Origin: Calditerrivibrio sp.
Lineage (GTDB): Bacteria > Chrysiogenota > Deferribacteres > Deferribacterales > Calditerrivibrionaceae
NCBI GenBank assembly: GCA_020217115.1
Contig: JAIWOA010000127.1
Coordinates: 1 to 8,014 of the forward strand
DNA: 8,014 bases
Direction: 5' to 3'
The notes beneath the pieces were generated by a model. That model saw nothing but the letters and a program-made list of their open reading frames with translations. It was not told the origin of the DNA and searched no databases. Made by a program: the position numbers and the translations under genes. Shown here piece after piece: positions 1 through 6,404 of this stretch (its first letter is position 1; every line of letters starts with the position of its first letter).

Positions 1-1
1 T

Positions 2-208
2 ATTAAGGTTAATAAAAATATAAATTTTAGAAAGATCCCATCCTTAAATGGTGATATATTAAAAGTATTGAATGTAAATGAAAAATATAATATAATTGAT
101 GAGGATATTGCTTCTGATTGGTTAAAAATAAGAGTTGGTGAAGATGTAGGGTATGTTTTTAATGATCCTAACCTTTTAAATAAAGAAGAGTGTAAAGCTG
201 ATGAGTGA
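2..208 (+). CDS. C-terminal end of a protein with a bacterial SH3 domain (5' end outside the window)
   Basis: An open frame enters from the left edge and stops at TGA 206-208, giving 68 visible residues. Residues about 3-55 fit a bacterial SH3 (SH3b) repeat: VNKNINFRKIPSLNGDILKV corresponds to the usual 'LNVRSGPS...VIGTL' start, followed by a hydrophobic strand, then DWLKIRVGEDVGYV, which matches the classical 'WyKVrl.gktGWV' ending. The tail (NLLNKEECKADE) is short and polar. SH3b domains are usually extracytoplasmic and commonly bind peptidoglycan, so this end of the protein probably faces the periplasm. The stop overlaps the next gene's ATG by 8 bp, so it is very likely co-translated with the pilus genes. 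What lies N-terminal cannot be seen. By analogy with GspA-GspB and MshM-MshN pairs it could be an AAA ATPase carrying a C-terminal wall-binding domain, but that is inference only. Confidence 0.72.
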   Translation: MKVNKNINFRKIPSLNGDILKVLNVNEKYNIIDEDIASDWLKIRVGEDVGYVFNDPNLLNKEECKADE

Positions 209-920
209 GATAGCAAATGCTTTAAAGAAAATCCGAAGCTCTGATAAAAAAGCAATATTTTCTGCGGGCTCATTAAATAAATATTCATCTTTTTCGATAA
301 AAAATATCTATGCTATATTTATTTTTTTTGCCGTTTTTATGGTAGTACTTTATTATTTTTTTAGTTTTTCTAAGCTTAATAAATATGTAAATAAAAACAT
401 AGAGGTTAATCTCACAGAAATAGAAAAGATTTATAATCAGAAATTGACAAATTATAGGAATCTGGAAAAGAAAGATATAGATGCTTTGCTTGTTGAGTCA
501 TTAATAAAAGAGGATTATGGGAAATTTGAAGAGATATTAAAAAATAATGCTAACAATAGTAAGCTTGTTTTGAAGTATAGAGGGATTTATAGTTTTATTG
601 TAAATCAAGATGATGAATCTGCAAAAAGATTCTTTGAAGATTATTTAAAAATAGATTCTAAAGATCCATCAGTCTTAAATTTTCTTGCTAATTTGTATCT
701 ATCAAAGGGTGAGTTGGATAAAGCCTACAAATTAATTGATAATTTAGAGGATTCTAACCCAAATATAGTTATTAATAAAGCTATTGTACTTGAAAAGATG
801 GGTGAATACAAAAAAGCATATGAGTTTTATTCAAAGGCTTTGCCAATGGTAACCAATAGTATAATAAAATTTAAAATAAAAGTAAAAATAGAATCTTTAA
901 AAATGGTTATTAAAGGATAG
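201..920 (+). CDS. Single-pass membrane protein with periplasmic TPR repeats, GspB/MshN-like
   Basis: A 239-residue protein in three parts. The short cytoplasmic N-terminus starts MSEIANALKKI, resembling the conserved 'MSxIxxALKK' opening of GspB-type and TPR-type pilus accessory proteins. One transmembrane helix follows at about 36-56 (Ile/Phe/Val-rich). The periplasmic region has a charged helical linker at 60-120 and TPR-like helix pairs from about 124: an incomplete one at 124-153, a good one at about 154-187 (LANLYLSKGELDKAYKLID) and another at 188-221 (KAIVLEKMGEYKKAYEFYSKAL). TPR proteins in this position (MshN; PilF/PilW by function) help secretin assembly or pilus biogenesis, and that is the likely role here. 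The ATG overlaps the end of the upstream SH3 gene and is preceded by AAGAAGAG about 10 bases away. The next gene starts 5 bp after the stop. The fold and topology are well supported. The exact family name is not, so no symbol is given. Confidence 0.8.
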   Translation: MSEIANALKKIRSSDKKAIFSAGSLNKYSSFSIKNIYAIFIFFAVFMVVLYYFFSFSKLNKYVNKNIEVNLTEIEKIYNQKLTNYRNLEKKDIDALLVESLIKEDYGKFEEILKNNANNSKLVLKYRGIYSFIVNQDDESAKRFFEDYLKIDSKDPSVLNFLANLYLSKGELDKAYKLIDNLEDSNPNIVINKAIVLEKMGEYKKAYEFYSKALPMVTNSIIKFKIKVKIESLKMVIKG

Positions 921-925
921 CTAAA

Positions 926-1906
926 ATGATTATAAATCTTGTAAATACAATAGTTATTGGCGAAAATAGGATTGAACATGGTTTGTTTAAAAGGGGTAAA
1001 AAGGATATAGAATTGTTAAATTTTTCATATTTTAAATTTGATCTGAATGATCTGGATAGTTTTAAATTAATTGCTAACAATATGAGAGATTTTTCAGATA
1101 AGGATAGATTTACACTTATATCTTTTTCCTTGAGGGACATGATAAAGGATGTATTCCCAATAAAGGGTAATCCAAAGGATCTGAAAATGGATATTTATAA
1201 CCATTTGAGGGACACTTATATGGTGGATCTCGTTGATTACAATATCGATTATTCATATTCAAATATTGATGATTTTACTGTAGTCTATTCAGCAATGATA
1301 AGCAAAGCTTTCTCTGAACCTATTTTTAAAGCCTTACAAAAAGAGGGTTTCAAAATGATTACTGCAGAAACTGATTGTGACTCACTAATAAGGGTTTCTA
1401 AACTTTTAGTTAGCGATCCTCATTATCTTCATCTTCACATCAGAAGATCAGATAGTACTGCATTGATAATCAAAGAAGGGAAAATTTTATTGGAAAGGTA
1501 TATAAAAAATGGTATAGATGATATATTAGAAAACCTTTCAGTATCGATGAATATTGAGAATGATCTTGCGGAGTCGATACTTTTTAATAAAGGTTTTGAT
1601 GAAAACAAGGTTTCAGAAAATGAGCTTGAATTTATCACATCCTCCATTGACAGGTTAACGATACAGATACAGAGAACCATAGATCTCTATTTTCAAACCT
1701 ATAGATTGGAGCCTGTCTCTTCAATTATTTTGACTGGAGTGGGGATAAATATTCCATACCTTGATAAATACTGGTCAAATATATTTGCCATACCTGTTAA
1801 AAAGGAATTCTCCTCAAAACTGGTTACAACCAACATTGATGAAAGTATAAATAGCTTGAATTATTTTACTGAAATGGTAGGGTTGGGATTTTATAATGAA
1901 TACTAA
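926..1906 (+). CDS. pilM: PilM/MshI-like actin-fold pilus assembly protein with degenerate nucleotide motifs
   Basis: A 326-residue cytoplasmic protein without membrane segments. Identification rests on its place directly before pilN and pilO and on PilM-like stretches: LIIKEGKILLERYIKNGIDD (181-199, compare 'lvl.dG.plf.R.i.iGgddl'), a middle helical region with IDRLTIQIQRTIDLY (241-255, compare 'l..EI.RsldyY'), and the C-terminal adenosine-type motif SIILTGVGINIPYLDKY (266-282). PilM forms a ring at the inner membrane that binds the cytoplasmic tail of PilN and connects it to the motor. The usual phosphate-1 'DIGSxSVK' near the N-terminus is replaced by IVIGENRIE (9-17), and phosphate-2 'DIG' by HIRRSDS (171-177), so ATP binding in the usual manner is doubtful. 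AAAGGAT at 912-918 is a good ribosome site for ATG 926. The 3' end overlaps the next gene by 11 bp. MshI is the alternative name if the system is of MSHA type. Confidence 0.78.
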   Translation: MIINLVNTIVIGENRIEHGLFKRGKKDIELLNFSYFKFDLNDLDSFKLIANNMRDFSDKDRFTLISFSLRDMIKDVFPIKGNPKDLKMDIYNHLRDTYMVDLVDYNIDYSYSNIDDFTVVYSAMISKAFSEPIFKALQKEGFKMITAETDCDSLIRVSKLLVSDPHYLHLHIRRSDSTALIIKEGKILLERYIKNGIDDILENLSVSMNIENDLAESILFNKGFDENKVSENELEFITSSIDRLTIQIQRTIDLYFQTYRLEPVSSIILTGVGINIPYLDKYWSNIFAIPVKKEFSSKLVTTNIDESINSLNYFTEMVGLGFYNEY

Positions 1907-2459
1907 ATATTTAAACCTTTTACCTAAAAATTATAGGTTTGAACTTAAAAAGTATATTTTTATCAAAGCAATGACTATCTTTTTTATCCTGAATATGCTG
2001 GTATTGATCTCATTTTTTGTGTTAGATAGGATAAAAATTAGTAAATTAAATGGTCAAATAGTTCAAGAAAAGGAAAAGATCAAAAAAATATCTTCATTAA
2101 ATAGCTCCTTTGAAACCTTTAAAATAGAAAAAACAAAGCTGGAGAATATTGTTTCATCGTTAAATATATCAGAAAAGTTGTATTATGATCTTAAAAGATC
2201 TCCAAATTCTGCATTCTTAGATATGATCAAAACCTTTAACGTAACCTCTGAAGGTATATTTTTAAAAAATATCTCCTATAGTGATGGAGTGGTAAATATA
2301 TCTGGTGTAGCAAAAACTGCTAAAGATTTTTACAAATACTATAAGATCCTGGAAGAGGATCCTATGATAGCTGACAAGTTATTTTCCAATTTATCAAAAA
2401 ATGAAGAGGGGCTTTATAATTTTACACTAACTTTAAAATTTAGGGGTTTAGATGGGTAA
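1896..2459 (+). CDS. pilN: PilN-like inner-membrane alignment protein
   Basis: A 187-residue bitopic protein. The cytoplasmic tail contains YLNLLPKNYR (5-14), which carries the NLLP motif (7-10) by which PilN tails dock on PilM. A transmembrane helix spans about 22-44. A Lys/Glu-rich predicted coiled coil follows at 45-90, then a periplasmic ferredoxin-like domain at about 100-185 with strand patterns GIFLKNISYSDGVVNISGVA and LYNFTLTLKF. Its partner in the periplasm is PilO; together they align the motor below the secretin. The ATG overlaps the pilM-like gene by 11 bp and the stop overlaps the next start by 8 bp, so translation is likely coupled at both ends. The domain order, size and NLLP motif make this one of the safer calls, although sequence conservation in this family is low. 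In an MSHA-type naming it would be the MshI2-like component. Confidence 0.85.
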   Translation: MNTKYLNLLPKNYRFELKKYIFIKAMTIFFILNMLVLISFFVLDRIKISKLNGQIVQEKEKIKKISSLNSSFETFKIEKTKLENIVSSLNISEKLYYDLKRSPNSAFLDMIKTFNVTSEGIFLKNISYSDGVVNISGVAKTAKDFYKYYKILEEDPMIADKLFSNLSKNEEGLYNFTLTLKFRGLDG

Positions 2460-2994
2460 TATAAAAATAAGGGATATTTTCCTACTCTTTTTGGCATTGT
2501 CTGTATTTTTAAATTTTTTTTACTATAAATATTTTTTTAGCTACAACAAAATGAAGATAACATCTCTAAATAACGAAATTGCAAAGCTAAATAAACAGCT
2601 GAATCTGGAAGCTGAAATATTTTATAGGGATATAAAGGTGTTTGAAATGATAGCTCAATCAAAAAAGGAGATACAGGATAAAGAATTTAACCTATGGTAC
2701 TTAAAAAGAAATATAGATTTAGATGACAATTTTTCCAATGTTATTAAGCAGATTTTAATAGATTCAGATATAAAAATCTCATCTGTTTCTTTAGGTGAAA
2801 AGAAGAAAGATGGGAATAAAAATATCTATAATTTTAATCTAAAGTTCAAAACAAATCAGAAAAATCTTTTAAGTATGCTGGATGCTATAGAAAATAATAA
2901 AAAGCCGATGTTCGTAAATAGTATTGCAATTAATCCATCTGGTAATGATCTGAATATTGATATGGTATTAACTTTAGTGACTATGGGGTCGTAA
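2452..2994 (+). CDS. pilO: PilO/MshJ-like inner-membrane alignment protein
   Basis: A 180-residue bitopic protein with a very short cytoplasmic tail (MGNIKIR). It has one Phe/Leu-rich transmembrane helix at about 8-28, a helical coiled-coil stretch at about 33-75 (ITSLNNEIAKLNKQLNLEAE) and a C-terminal alpha/beta region at 90-178. That region carries the beta-strand patterns IKISSVSLG and IYNFNLKFKT, then a helix (LLSMLDAIENN) and a final pair of strands, as in the ferredoxin-like domain of PilO. PilO forms a dimer with PilN and holds the PilP/secretin complex over the motor. GGGG at 2443-2446 lies 5 bases before the ATG, which overlaps the end of pilN by 8 bp. The stop TAA directly abuts the next ATG. 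The sequence alone would be weak, but architecture and position between PilN-like and PilP-like genes make the call solid. Confidence 0.8.
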   Translation: MGNIKIRDIFLLFLALSVFLNFFYYKYFFSYNKMKITSLNNEIAKLNKQLNLEAEIFYRDIKVFEMIAQSKKEIQDKEFNLWYLKRNIDLDDNFSNVIKQILIDSDIKISSVSLGEKKKDGNKNIYNFNLKFKTNQKNLLSMLDAIENNKKPMFVNSIAINPSGNDLNIDMVLTLVTMGS

Positions 2995-3369
2995 ATGTTT
3001 AAATATATACTGTTATTAATAACCTTTTGTCTTAGTATAGTTCATGCTGCTGAAATGATTTTTCCTTATCAATTCCCTTCCAATAGTGCATTAAAGATTT
3101 ATGTAAAATCCCCTTTTTATAGGGAAAATGTTGTTAAAGAATCGAAGGTACCTATTCCAAAATTAAATGAGGTTTTGTCTGATGCAGGTAGATTTTCAGT
3201 TGATGGGGTTGTTAAAGTGGATAATATGTTGGTTGCCATTGTAAATGGGAATTTATATAAGGTAAACGATAAGATTGATGGTGGAGTTGTAAAAGAGATT
3301 CATTTAAATTATATAGAGGTTGAGAGAAATAATAAAAGGGATAGATTTTTTGTAAATTCTACCAAATAG
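2995..3369 (+). CDS. Small exported PilP/MshK-like protein (GspC homology-region type)
   Basis: A 124-residue protein with a typical export signal: MFK, hydrophobic core at 4-16, likely cleavage after VHA or VHAA (18-19). The Cys at 12 is not in a lipobox (ITFC), so unlike classical PilP it is probably not a lipoprotein. Residues 67-120 fit the beta-rich homology region shared by PilP, GspC and MshK: FSVDGVVKVDNMLVAIVNGN, then a 'Y/KvGD'-like turn written YKVNDKIDGG (88-97), then VVKEIHLNYIEVERNNKRDR. Family members bridge PilN/PilO to the N-terminal domain of the secretin. Its length is closer to MshK (about 100 residues) than to most PilP proteins (about 170). Its ATG directly follows the pilO stop with GGGG at 2985-2988, and its own stop lies against the secretin's ribosome site. 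The role is well supported by domain and position; whether it should be called pilP or mshK is open. Confidence 0.78.
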   Translation: MFKYILLLITFCLSIVHAAEMIFPYQFPSNSALKIYVKSPFYRENVVKESKVPIPKLNEVLSDAGRFSVDGVVKVDNMLVAIVNGNLYKVNDKIDGGVVKEIHLNYIEVERNNKRDRFFVNSTK

Positions 3370-3371
3370 TG

Positions 3372-3380
3372 GGTGGTGAT
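3372..3380 (+). promoter_or_regulatory. Ribosome binding site of the secretin gene
   Basis: GGTGGTGAT matches the extended anti-Shine-Dalgarno complement GGAGGTGAT at 8 of 9 positions. It begins 3 bases after the end of the upstream stop codon and makes the in-frame GTG at 3369, which lies before it, an unlikely start. ATG 3381 follows it directly, and ATG 3387 lies 10 bases after the GGTGG core; either could be used. Confidence 0.6.
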
Positions 3381-4685
3381 ATGATAATGAGATTTTTTTA
3401 TCTTCTGATTATGATAATGTTTCTTAGTTCTATTTCCAGTGCGGATATGGATAAAAAAATATCTGTCAATATGAAAAATGCTGATGTTAAAGATCTGTTT
3501 AATGCGATTGCCCTTGCTTCTTCGACGAATATCGTATTGGCAAAAGATATAGATGGGAAGGTTTCTGTATTTTTAAATGATGTCAAATTGATTGATGCCA
3601 TTAAAAGTGTTACTTCCAACGCTGGGCTAAATTATGAAATTGAAAATGATATTATTTACATCTATAACAAACCCTCAACAAAGAGCTCAGATATGGCTTT
3701 AGGAGATCTGGAAACATATTTTTTTAAACCTCAATATATCCCATTGGATCATCTGGAGAAGATTCTAACAAATTTTTTAATCAACTCTGGTGGAAAGATT
3801 GTGCTGGATAATTCCAACAATTCAATAATAATAACCGATACAAAAAATAATCTAAAATATATAAAAGATATTTTAACAAAGTTGGATATTCCGATTAAGC
3901 AAGTTTTAATAGAAGCAAAAATAGTAGAACTGTCAAAAAATGGAAGTAAAAACCTTGGTATTCAGTGGGGAGCTACCTATAATGCTGCCAACACATCTGT
4001 AAATTTTCCGGGAACAATAGGTATTAGTGGTGAGCAAAGTTCTACTAACCTATCTGCTCCAGTTTCTCCAAATTATATGATAAATATGCCCCTTGCTACT
4101 GGGGTCACACCTGCAGGTGGTATAGGTCTGCTTTTAGGTAATCGTTCTGGTAATTTTTTACTTGATGTTAAGTTACAAGCATTGGAACAGTCTGGTGAAG
4201 CAAAACTTGTATCTGAACCGAAGATTGTTACACTGAACAATCAGAAGGCTAAAATAGAAAGTGGTGAGGAGATAAGGTACAAAGTTGCCACCAATAATGC
4301 CTCCGGAACTACAACAGATAATATAGAAAAGGATGAAGCAAAACTTATACTGGAAATTACCCCCCAAATAGGGGAAAACAATGATATATTATTAAATATA
4401 GTAGTGGAAAAAAGTGAATTTGATACCTCAAGGAATGTGGATGGTTATCCGTTCAAGCTTACAAGAAAAGCTCAAACTCTTGTTCTGGTAAAAGATGGGG
4501 AGACTACTATAATAGGTGGGCTTAAGAAAGAAAAATTGGCAAAAACTGAGACCTCTGTACCTGGTCTTAGTAAAATACCTCTATTAGGAGCTTTGTTCAG
4601 GAGTAAAGGTGATTCCAGTGAAGTCAACGATCTTGTGATTTTTATTACACCCAAAATAATTGGGGATAAAAAGGTGAAAAATTAG
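3381..4685 (+). CDS. pilQ: Outer-membrane secretin of the pilus machine (PilQ/MshL/GspD family), short form
   Basis: A secretin subunit that oligomerises into the outer-membrane pore through which the pilus or pseudopilus substrate passes. From ATG 3381 it has 434 residues: a signal peptide (core FFYLLIMIMFL, cleavage near SSISSA at 16-21); an N0/STN domain at about 26-95 (ISVNMKNADVKDLFNAIA); one N1-type secretin_N domain at about 108-168 (IPLDHLEKILTNFL, IIITDTKNNLKYIKDIL); and the secretin core from about 172 (VLIEAKIVEL) to the end. Core hallmarks include LVSEPKIVTLNNQKAKIESG, LEITPQIG and the signature VPGLSKIPLLGALFRSKG followed by NDLVIFITPKII. A Gly/Ser/Asn-rich stretch at about 195-250 should form gate loops. 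There are no AMIN domains, and it is far shorter than typical PilQ (about 700). The signal has no lipobox, so a separate pilotin or the TPR protein may assist assembly. An in-frame GTG exists at 3369 and an ATG at 3387. The family is certain; pilQ is used as the general name and MshL is equally possible. Confidence 0.9.
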   Translation: MIMRFFYLLIMIMFLSSISSADMDKKISVNMKNADVKDLFNAIALASSTNIVLAKDIDGKVSVFLNDVKLIDAIKSVTSNAGLNYEIENDIIYIYNKPSTKSSDMALGDLETYFFKPQYIPLDHLEKILTNFLINSGGKIVLDNSNNSIIITDTKNNLKYIKDILTKLDIPIKQVLIEAKIVELSKNGSKNLGIQWGATYNAANTSVNFPGTIGISGEQSSTNLSAPVSPNYMINMPLATGVTPAGGIGLLLGNRSGNFLLDVKLQALEQSGEAKLVSEPKIVTLNNQKAKIESGEEIRYKVATNNASGTTTDNIEKDEAKLILEITPQIGENNDILLNIVVEKSEFDTSRNVDGYPFKLTRKAQTLVLVKDGETTIIGGLKKEKLAKTETSVPGLSKIPLLGALFRSKGDSSEVNDLVIFITPKIIGDKKVKN

Positions 4686-4706
4686 TGCATACGGCTGGGG
4701 TAAATT

Positions 4707-6389
4707 ATGGATATTAGAAAGAAAATAAGGATAGGGGAGCTTTTAAGGGAAAAGAATTATATAACTGAGAGTCAGCTTAAAGTTGCACTTAACGAGCAAA
4801 AAACAAGTGGTAAAAGGTTAGGGGAGGTTTTACAGGATTTAGGTTATGTTACAGAAACACAAATGCTTCAATTAGTGTCTGAACAGCTTGGTGTAAAGCT
4901 TGTAAAAGCCTCAGATCTTAAAATAGATGAAGATGCAAAGAGGTTAATCCCTGAAAATTTAGCAAGGAAACTCGGAGTCGTTCCCATAAAAGCTGATGGT
5001 AACAAAATCATTATTGCCACTAATGATCCAGCCAATGTGTATGCTTACGATGAATTAGAAAGGACTACAAAGAAAGAGATATATCCCTATGTTGTTGTTA
5101 AAGACGATCTTCTTTTATTGCTGGAAAAAATATATGGGACAGGTGATCGTCTTTATAAGACTGCAGAAGATGTGAGTAAAAAGCTTTTAAGAGCAGGCAA
5201 AGATGAGCTTTTGGATAATCTCTCAGATGACGCGCCTGTGGTAAATCTTGTTGATGGGATAATAGGTAAAGCTGTTTCAGATGGTGCCAGTGATATACAT
5301 ATTGAACCTGATGAGGATAAGCTGAGAATCAGGTATCGAATAGATGGAATACTTATTGAAGTTTTGAGTCTTAACAGTACACTTCATCCGGCAATTACCT
5401 CCAGGTTAAAAATTATGTCTGGTATGAACATAGCAGAAAAAAGGGTCCCTCAGGATGGAAGATTTAAAATTGTAGCATCTGGTAAGGATATTGATTTTAG
5501 GGTTTCAACACTTCCAACAAATTTTGGAGAAAAGTTGGTTCTGAGGATCCTTGACAGAAGTAAAGCATTGCTTGATCTTAAAAATATAGGGATGGATGAT
5601 TATAACTTATCTGTATATGAATCGATAGTTTCCAAACCTTACGGTATCATACTTATTTCTGGTCCTACAGGTAGTGGTAAAACAACAACTCTTTATGCTA
5701 CTCTGAATAAGCTTAATTCACCAGATAAAAATATTGTTACAGTTGAAGATCCAATTGAGTACAACTTTAAATTAATAAATCAGGTTCAAACAGATGAGAC
5801 TGCAGGGGTTACCTTTGCAAGTGCGTTAAGATCAATTTTGAGGCAGGATCCAGACATAATCATGGTAGGTGAGATAAGGGATAAAGAGACTGCAGAGATA
5901 GCAATACAGGCATCCCTTACCGGTCATCTTGTGCTTTCCACAATACATACCAACGATTCAGTAAGCTCTGTGGTAAGGCTTGTAGATATGGGAATAGAAA
6001 ATTTCCTTGTATCAAGTTCTCTTATCGGAGTAGTAGGGCAAAGGCTGGTAAGAAAGATATGCAAAAGCTGTAAAAAGTCTTACAGACCTGAGAAAGAGCT
6101 TATTGAAAGGCTTGGTATTAAAAATGAAGATCTGTTATTTTACAGGGGAGAAGGTTGTCCAGATTGTAAGTACACAGGTTATTCAGGTAGAATAGGTATA
6201 TATGAGGTTTTAAAGATAGATAATCAGATCAAAAATATGATTACAAAGGGGAAAAGCATAGATGAGATAAGAACAGTAGCTATGCAAAATGGCTTTAAAA
6301 CTATGTACGACAGTGGATTGGAAATAGCTAAAAGTGGTATCACATCAATAGAAGAGGTCCTGAGAGTTACGGTGATATCTGGTGAATAA
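4707..6389 (+). CDS. pilB: Type IV pilus/MSHA extension ATPase (PilB/MshE/GspE family) with MshEN cyclic-di-GMP domain
   Basis: A 560-residue cytoplasmic hexameric motor that powers pilin assembly. The N-terminal MshEN region has two 24-residue motifs, 8-31 and 37-60, separated by the spacer KTSGK. The second N domain spans about 70-147. The ATPase part begins near DAPVV (175-179) and GASDIHIEP. Motifs seen: Asp box DFRVSTLPTNFGEKLVLRIL (263-282), Walker A GPTGSGKTT (319-327), Walker B IIMVGE (384-389, preceded by RQDPD), His box GHLVLSTIHTND (406-417), and a zinc-binding Cys4 set, C452xxC455 and C484xxC487. The Cys4 set and N domains separate it from PilT retraction ATPases. GGGG at 4697-4700 lies 6 bases before the ATG, and the gap to the secretin is 21 bp. 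It ends the operon; no PilC/MshG, pilin or pilT follows. All catalytic motifs are intact. The name pilB is functional shorthand: the domain content fits MshE equally, and a type II secretion GspE is less likely given pilM-pilO. Confidence 0.93.
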   Translation: MDIRKKIRIGELLREKNYITESQLKVALNEQKTSGKRLGEVLQDLGYVTETQMLQLVSEQLGVKLVKASDLKIDEDAKRLIPENLARKLGVVPIKADGNKIIIATNDPANVYAYDELERTTKKEIYPYVVVKDDLLLLLEKIYGTGDRLYKTAEDVSKKLLRAGKDELLDNLSDDAPVVNLVDGIIGKAVSDGASDIHIEPDEDKLRIRYRIDGILIEVLSLNSTLHPAITSRLKIMSGMNIAEKRVPQDGRFKIVASGKDIDFRVSTLPTNFGEKLVLRILDRSKALLDLKNIGMDDYNLSVYESIVSKPYGIILISGPTGSGKTTTLYATLNKLNSPDKNIVTVEDPIEYNFKLINQVQTDETAGVTFASALRSILRQDPDIIMVGEIRDKETAEIAIQASLTGHLVLSTIHTNDSVSSVVRLVDMGIENFLVSSSLIGVVGQRLVRKICKSCKKSYRPEKELIERLGIKNEDLLFYRGEGCPDCKYTGYSGRIGIYEVLKIDNQIKNMITKGKSIDEIRTVAMQNGFKTMYDSGLEIAKSGITSIEEVLRVTVISGE

Positions 6390-6404
6390 GAAATATGGGG
6401 CTAA

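Noticed and set aside
910..1140. Open frame on the - strand, 76 codons
   Set aside because: Lies wholly against the PilM-like gene, has no ribosome site or recognisable protein features, and is explained by AT-rich codon use on the coding strand.
1435..1680. Open frame on the - strand, 81 codons, with Ser/Ile-rich product
   Set aside because: Antisense to the PilM-like gene; the Ser-rich, low-complexity composition is typical of a shadow frame.
3369..3371. GTG as start of the secretin, sharing one base with the upstream stop
   Set aside because: The only good ribosome site (3372-3380) lies after this GTG, and the later ATGs give a cleaner signal peptide.
3398..3619. Open frame on the - strand opposite the secretin N-terminus
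   Set aside because: Shadow of a gene with strong secretin homology; no independent evidence of coding.
4173..4654. Two short - strand open frames opposite the secretin core (4173-4367 and 4472-4654)
   Set aside because: Both lie against conserved secretin motifs and have no start signals of their own.
4686..4706. Possible internal promoter or processing site between secretin and ATPase
   Set aside because: The 21-bp gap holds only the GGGG ribosome site; no hairpin or promoter-like boxes could be supported there.
4707..6389. Type II secretion GspE instead of a pilus ATPase
   Set aside because: The upstream genes are separate PilM, PilN and PilO types instead of a fused GspL with GspM and a longer GspC, so a pilus-type system fits better, though the motor sequence alone would not exclude GspE.
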